Below are positions 21,503-21,637 of a DNA stretch of 21,637 nt, in pieces (the first letter of the stretch is position 1; every line of letters starts with the position of its first letter). The stretch covers positions 1 to 21,637 of the forward strand of contig JBGTCY010000277.1 of assembly GCA_041748615.1 (NCBI GenBank), read 5' to 3'. A program made the position numbers and the translations under genes. The notes below the pieces were generated by a model. It was not told where the DNA came from, searched no databases, and saw only the letters and a program-made list of their open reading frames with translations. Origin of the DNA: JBGTCY01 sp041748615. GTDB taxonomy: Bacteria > Bacteroidota > Bacteroidia > Chitinophagales > CAIOSU01.

Positions 21503-21637
21503 TTAGGAGATTAAAGCCCAAATATCATCGTAGTTTAAAGCCAAATTTTTCGCTTTAAAGGGATAAGCGCTTCCACCTGCACGTTTGCTATTTTTTTTCT
21601 CTCCCTGTTTCAATGCTTTATTTTTTTCCTTTCTGTT
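21503..21637 (-). CDS. 3' end of an unknown gene (partial)
   Basis: An open frame of 44 codons enters from the right edge and stops with TAA at 21503-21505. It is Lys-rich (...KALKQGEKKNSKR) and ends in a more ordered segment, AGGSAYPFKAKNLALNYDDI followed by WALIS. It lies tail to tail with the helicase gene, a normal arrangement. The frame has no stops and the C-terminus looks like a real protein end, but I do not recognise the family and the start is outside the window. Confidence 0.5.
   Translation of the reverse strand, partial: NRKEKNKALKQGEKKNSKRAGGSAYPFKAKNLALNYDDIWALIS

Overview
The window looks like chromosomal DNA of a member of the Bacteroidota, probably near the Chitinophagales, Saprospirales or Sphingobacteriales. 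The evidence is the gene content: DUF7033-type deacetylase, FemAB-like acyltransferase, DUF456, a PaaN_2-type aldehyde dehydrogenase and a 'CH...HGD..G.C' secreted module. There are also TAnnTTTG-like -7 promoter boxes, start codons mostly without Shine-Dalgarno sequences, and moderate to low GC with long A/T runs. I see no rRNA, tRNA, CRISPR array, phage gene or transposase. The rank below phylum is a guess.

Layout, left to right. (1) 1-3,950: a small secreted protein (-), a repeat-rich gap, a PaaN-like aldehyde dehydrogenase (+), a YceI-like lipoprotein (+) with a clear terminator, and a small secreted protein of unknown function (-). (2) 4,103-6,949: an acyl-CoA synthetase followed 33 bp later by tryptophan 2,3-dioxygenase (+). 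(3) 10,451-7,019 (-): a tight four-gene operon with a degenerate 3-hydroxyacyl-CoA-dehydrogenase-like protein, a polysaccharide-deacetylase-like protein, a FemAB/GNAT-like acyltransferase and DUF456. The first three genes are joined by ATGA overlaps. (4) 10,649-12,877 (+): RidA, a two-gene cassette (78-aa protein plus MNT-type nucleotidyltransferase) flanked by inverted copies of a heptanucleotide repeat, and a nitronate-monooxygenase-family flavoprotein. (5) 18,205-12,892 (-): a five-gene operon with a Na+/solute symporter, a GNAT acetyltransferase, an M20D amidohydrolase, a stand-alone alanine-racemase-family protein and an ornithine/alanine-racemase (Orr/YhfX) family protein. (6) 18,511-21,496 (+): a DUF1761 membrane protein, a REP-like double palindrome and a PcrA/UvrD helicase. 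The 3' end of one further gene (-) lies at the right edge.

Most genes are ordinary metabolic or envelope genes. The best candidate for an undescribed system is the symporter/acetyltransferase/deacylase/two-racemase operon. Its parts fit uptake of amino-acid derivatives, N-deacylation or N-acylation, and stereochemical inversion. The racemase in it is not fused to MurF, unlike the usual Bacteroidota cell-wall Alr, and it has substitutions at positions normally conserved in Alr. Its substrates cannot be read from the sequence.

The second theme is intergenic repeats: three families of degenerate 7-bp tandem repeats, a 16-bp-arm perfect palindrome and a REP-like structure. One heptad family brackets the nucleotidyltransferase cassette in opposite orientations.
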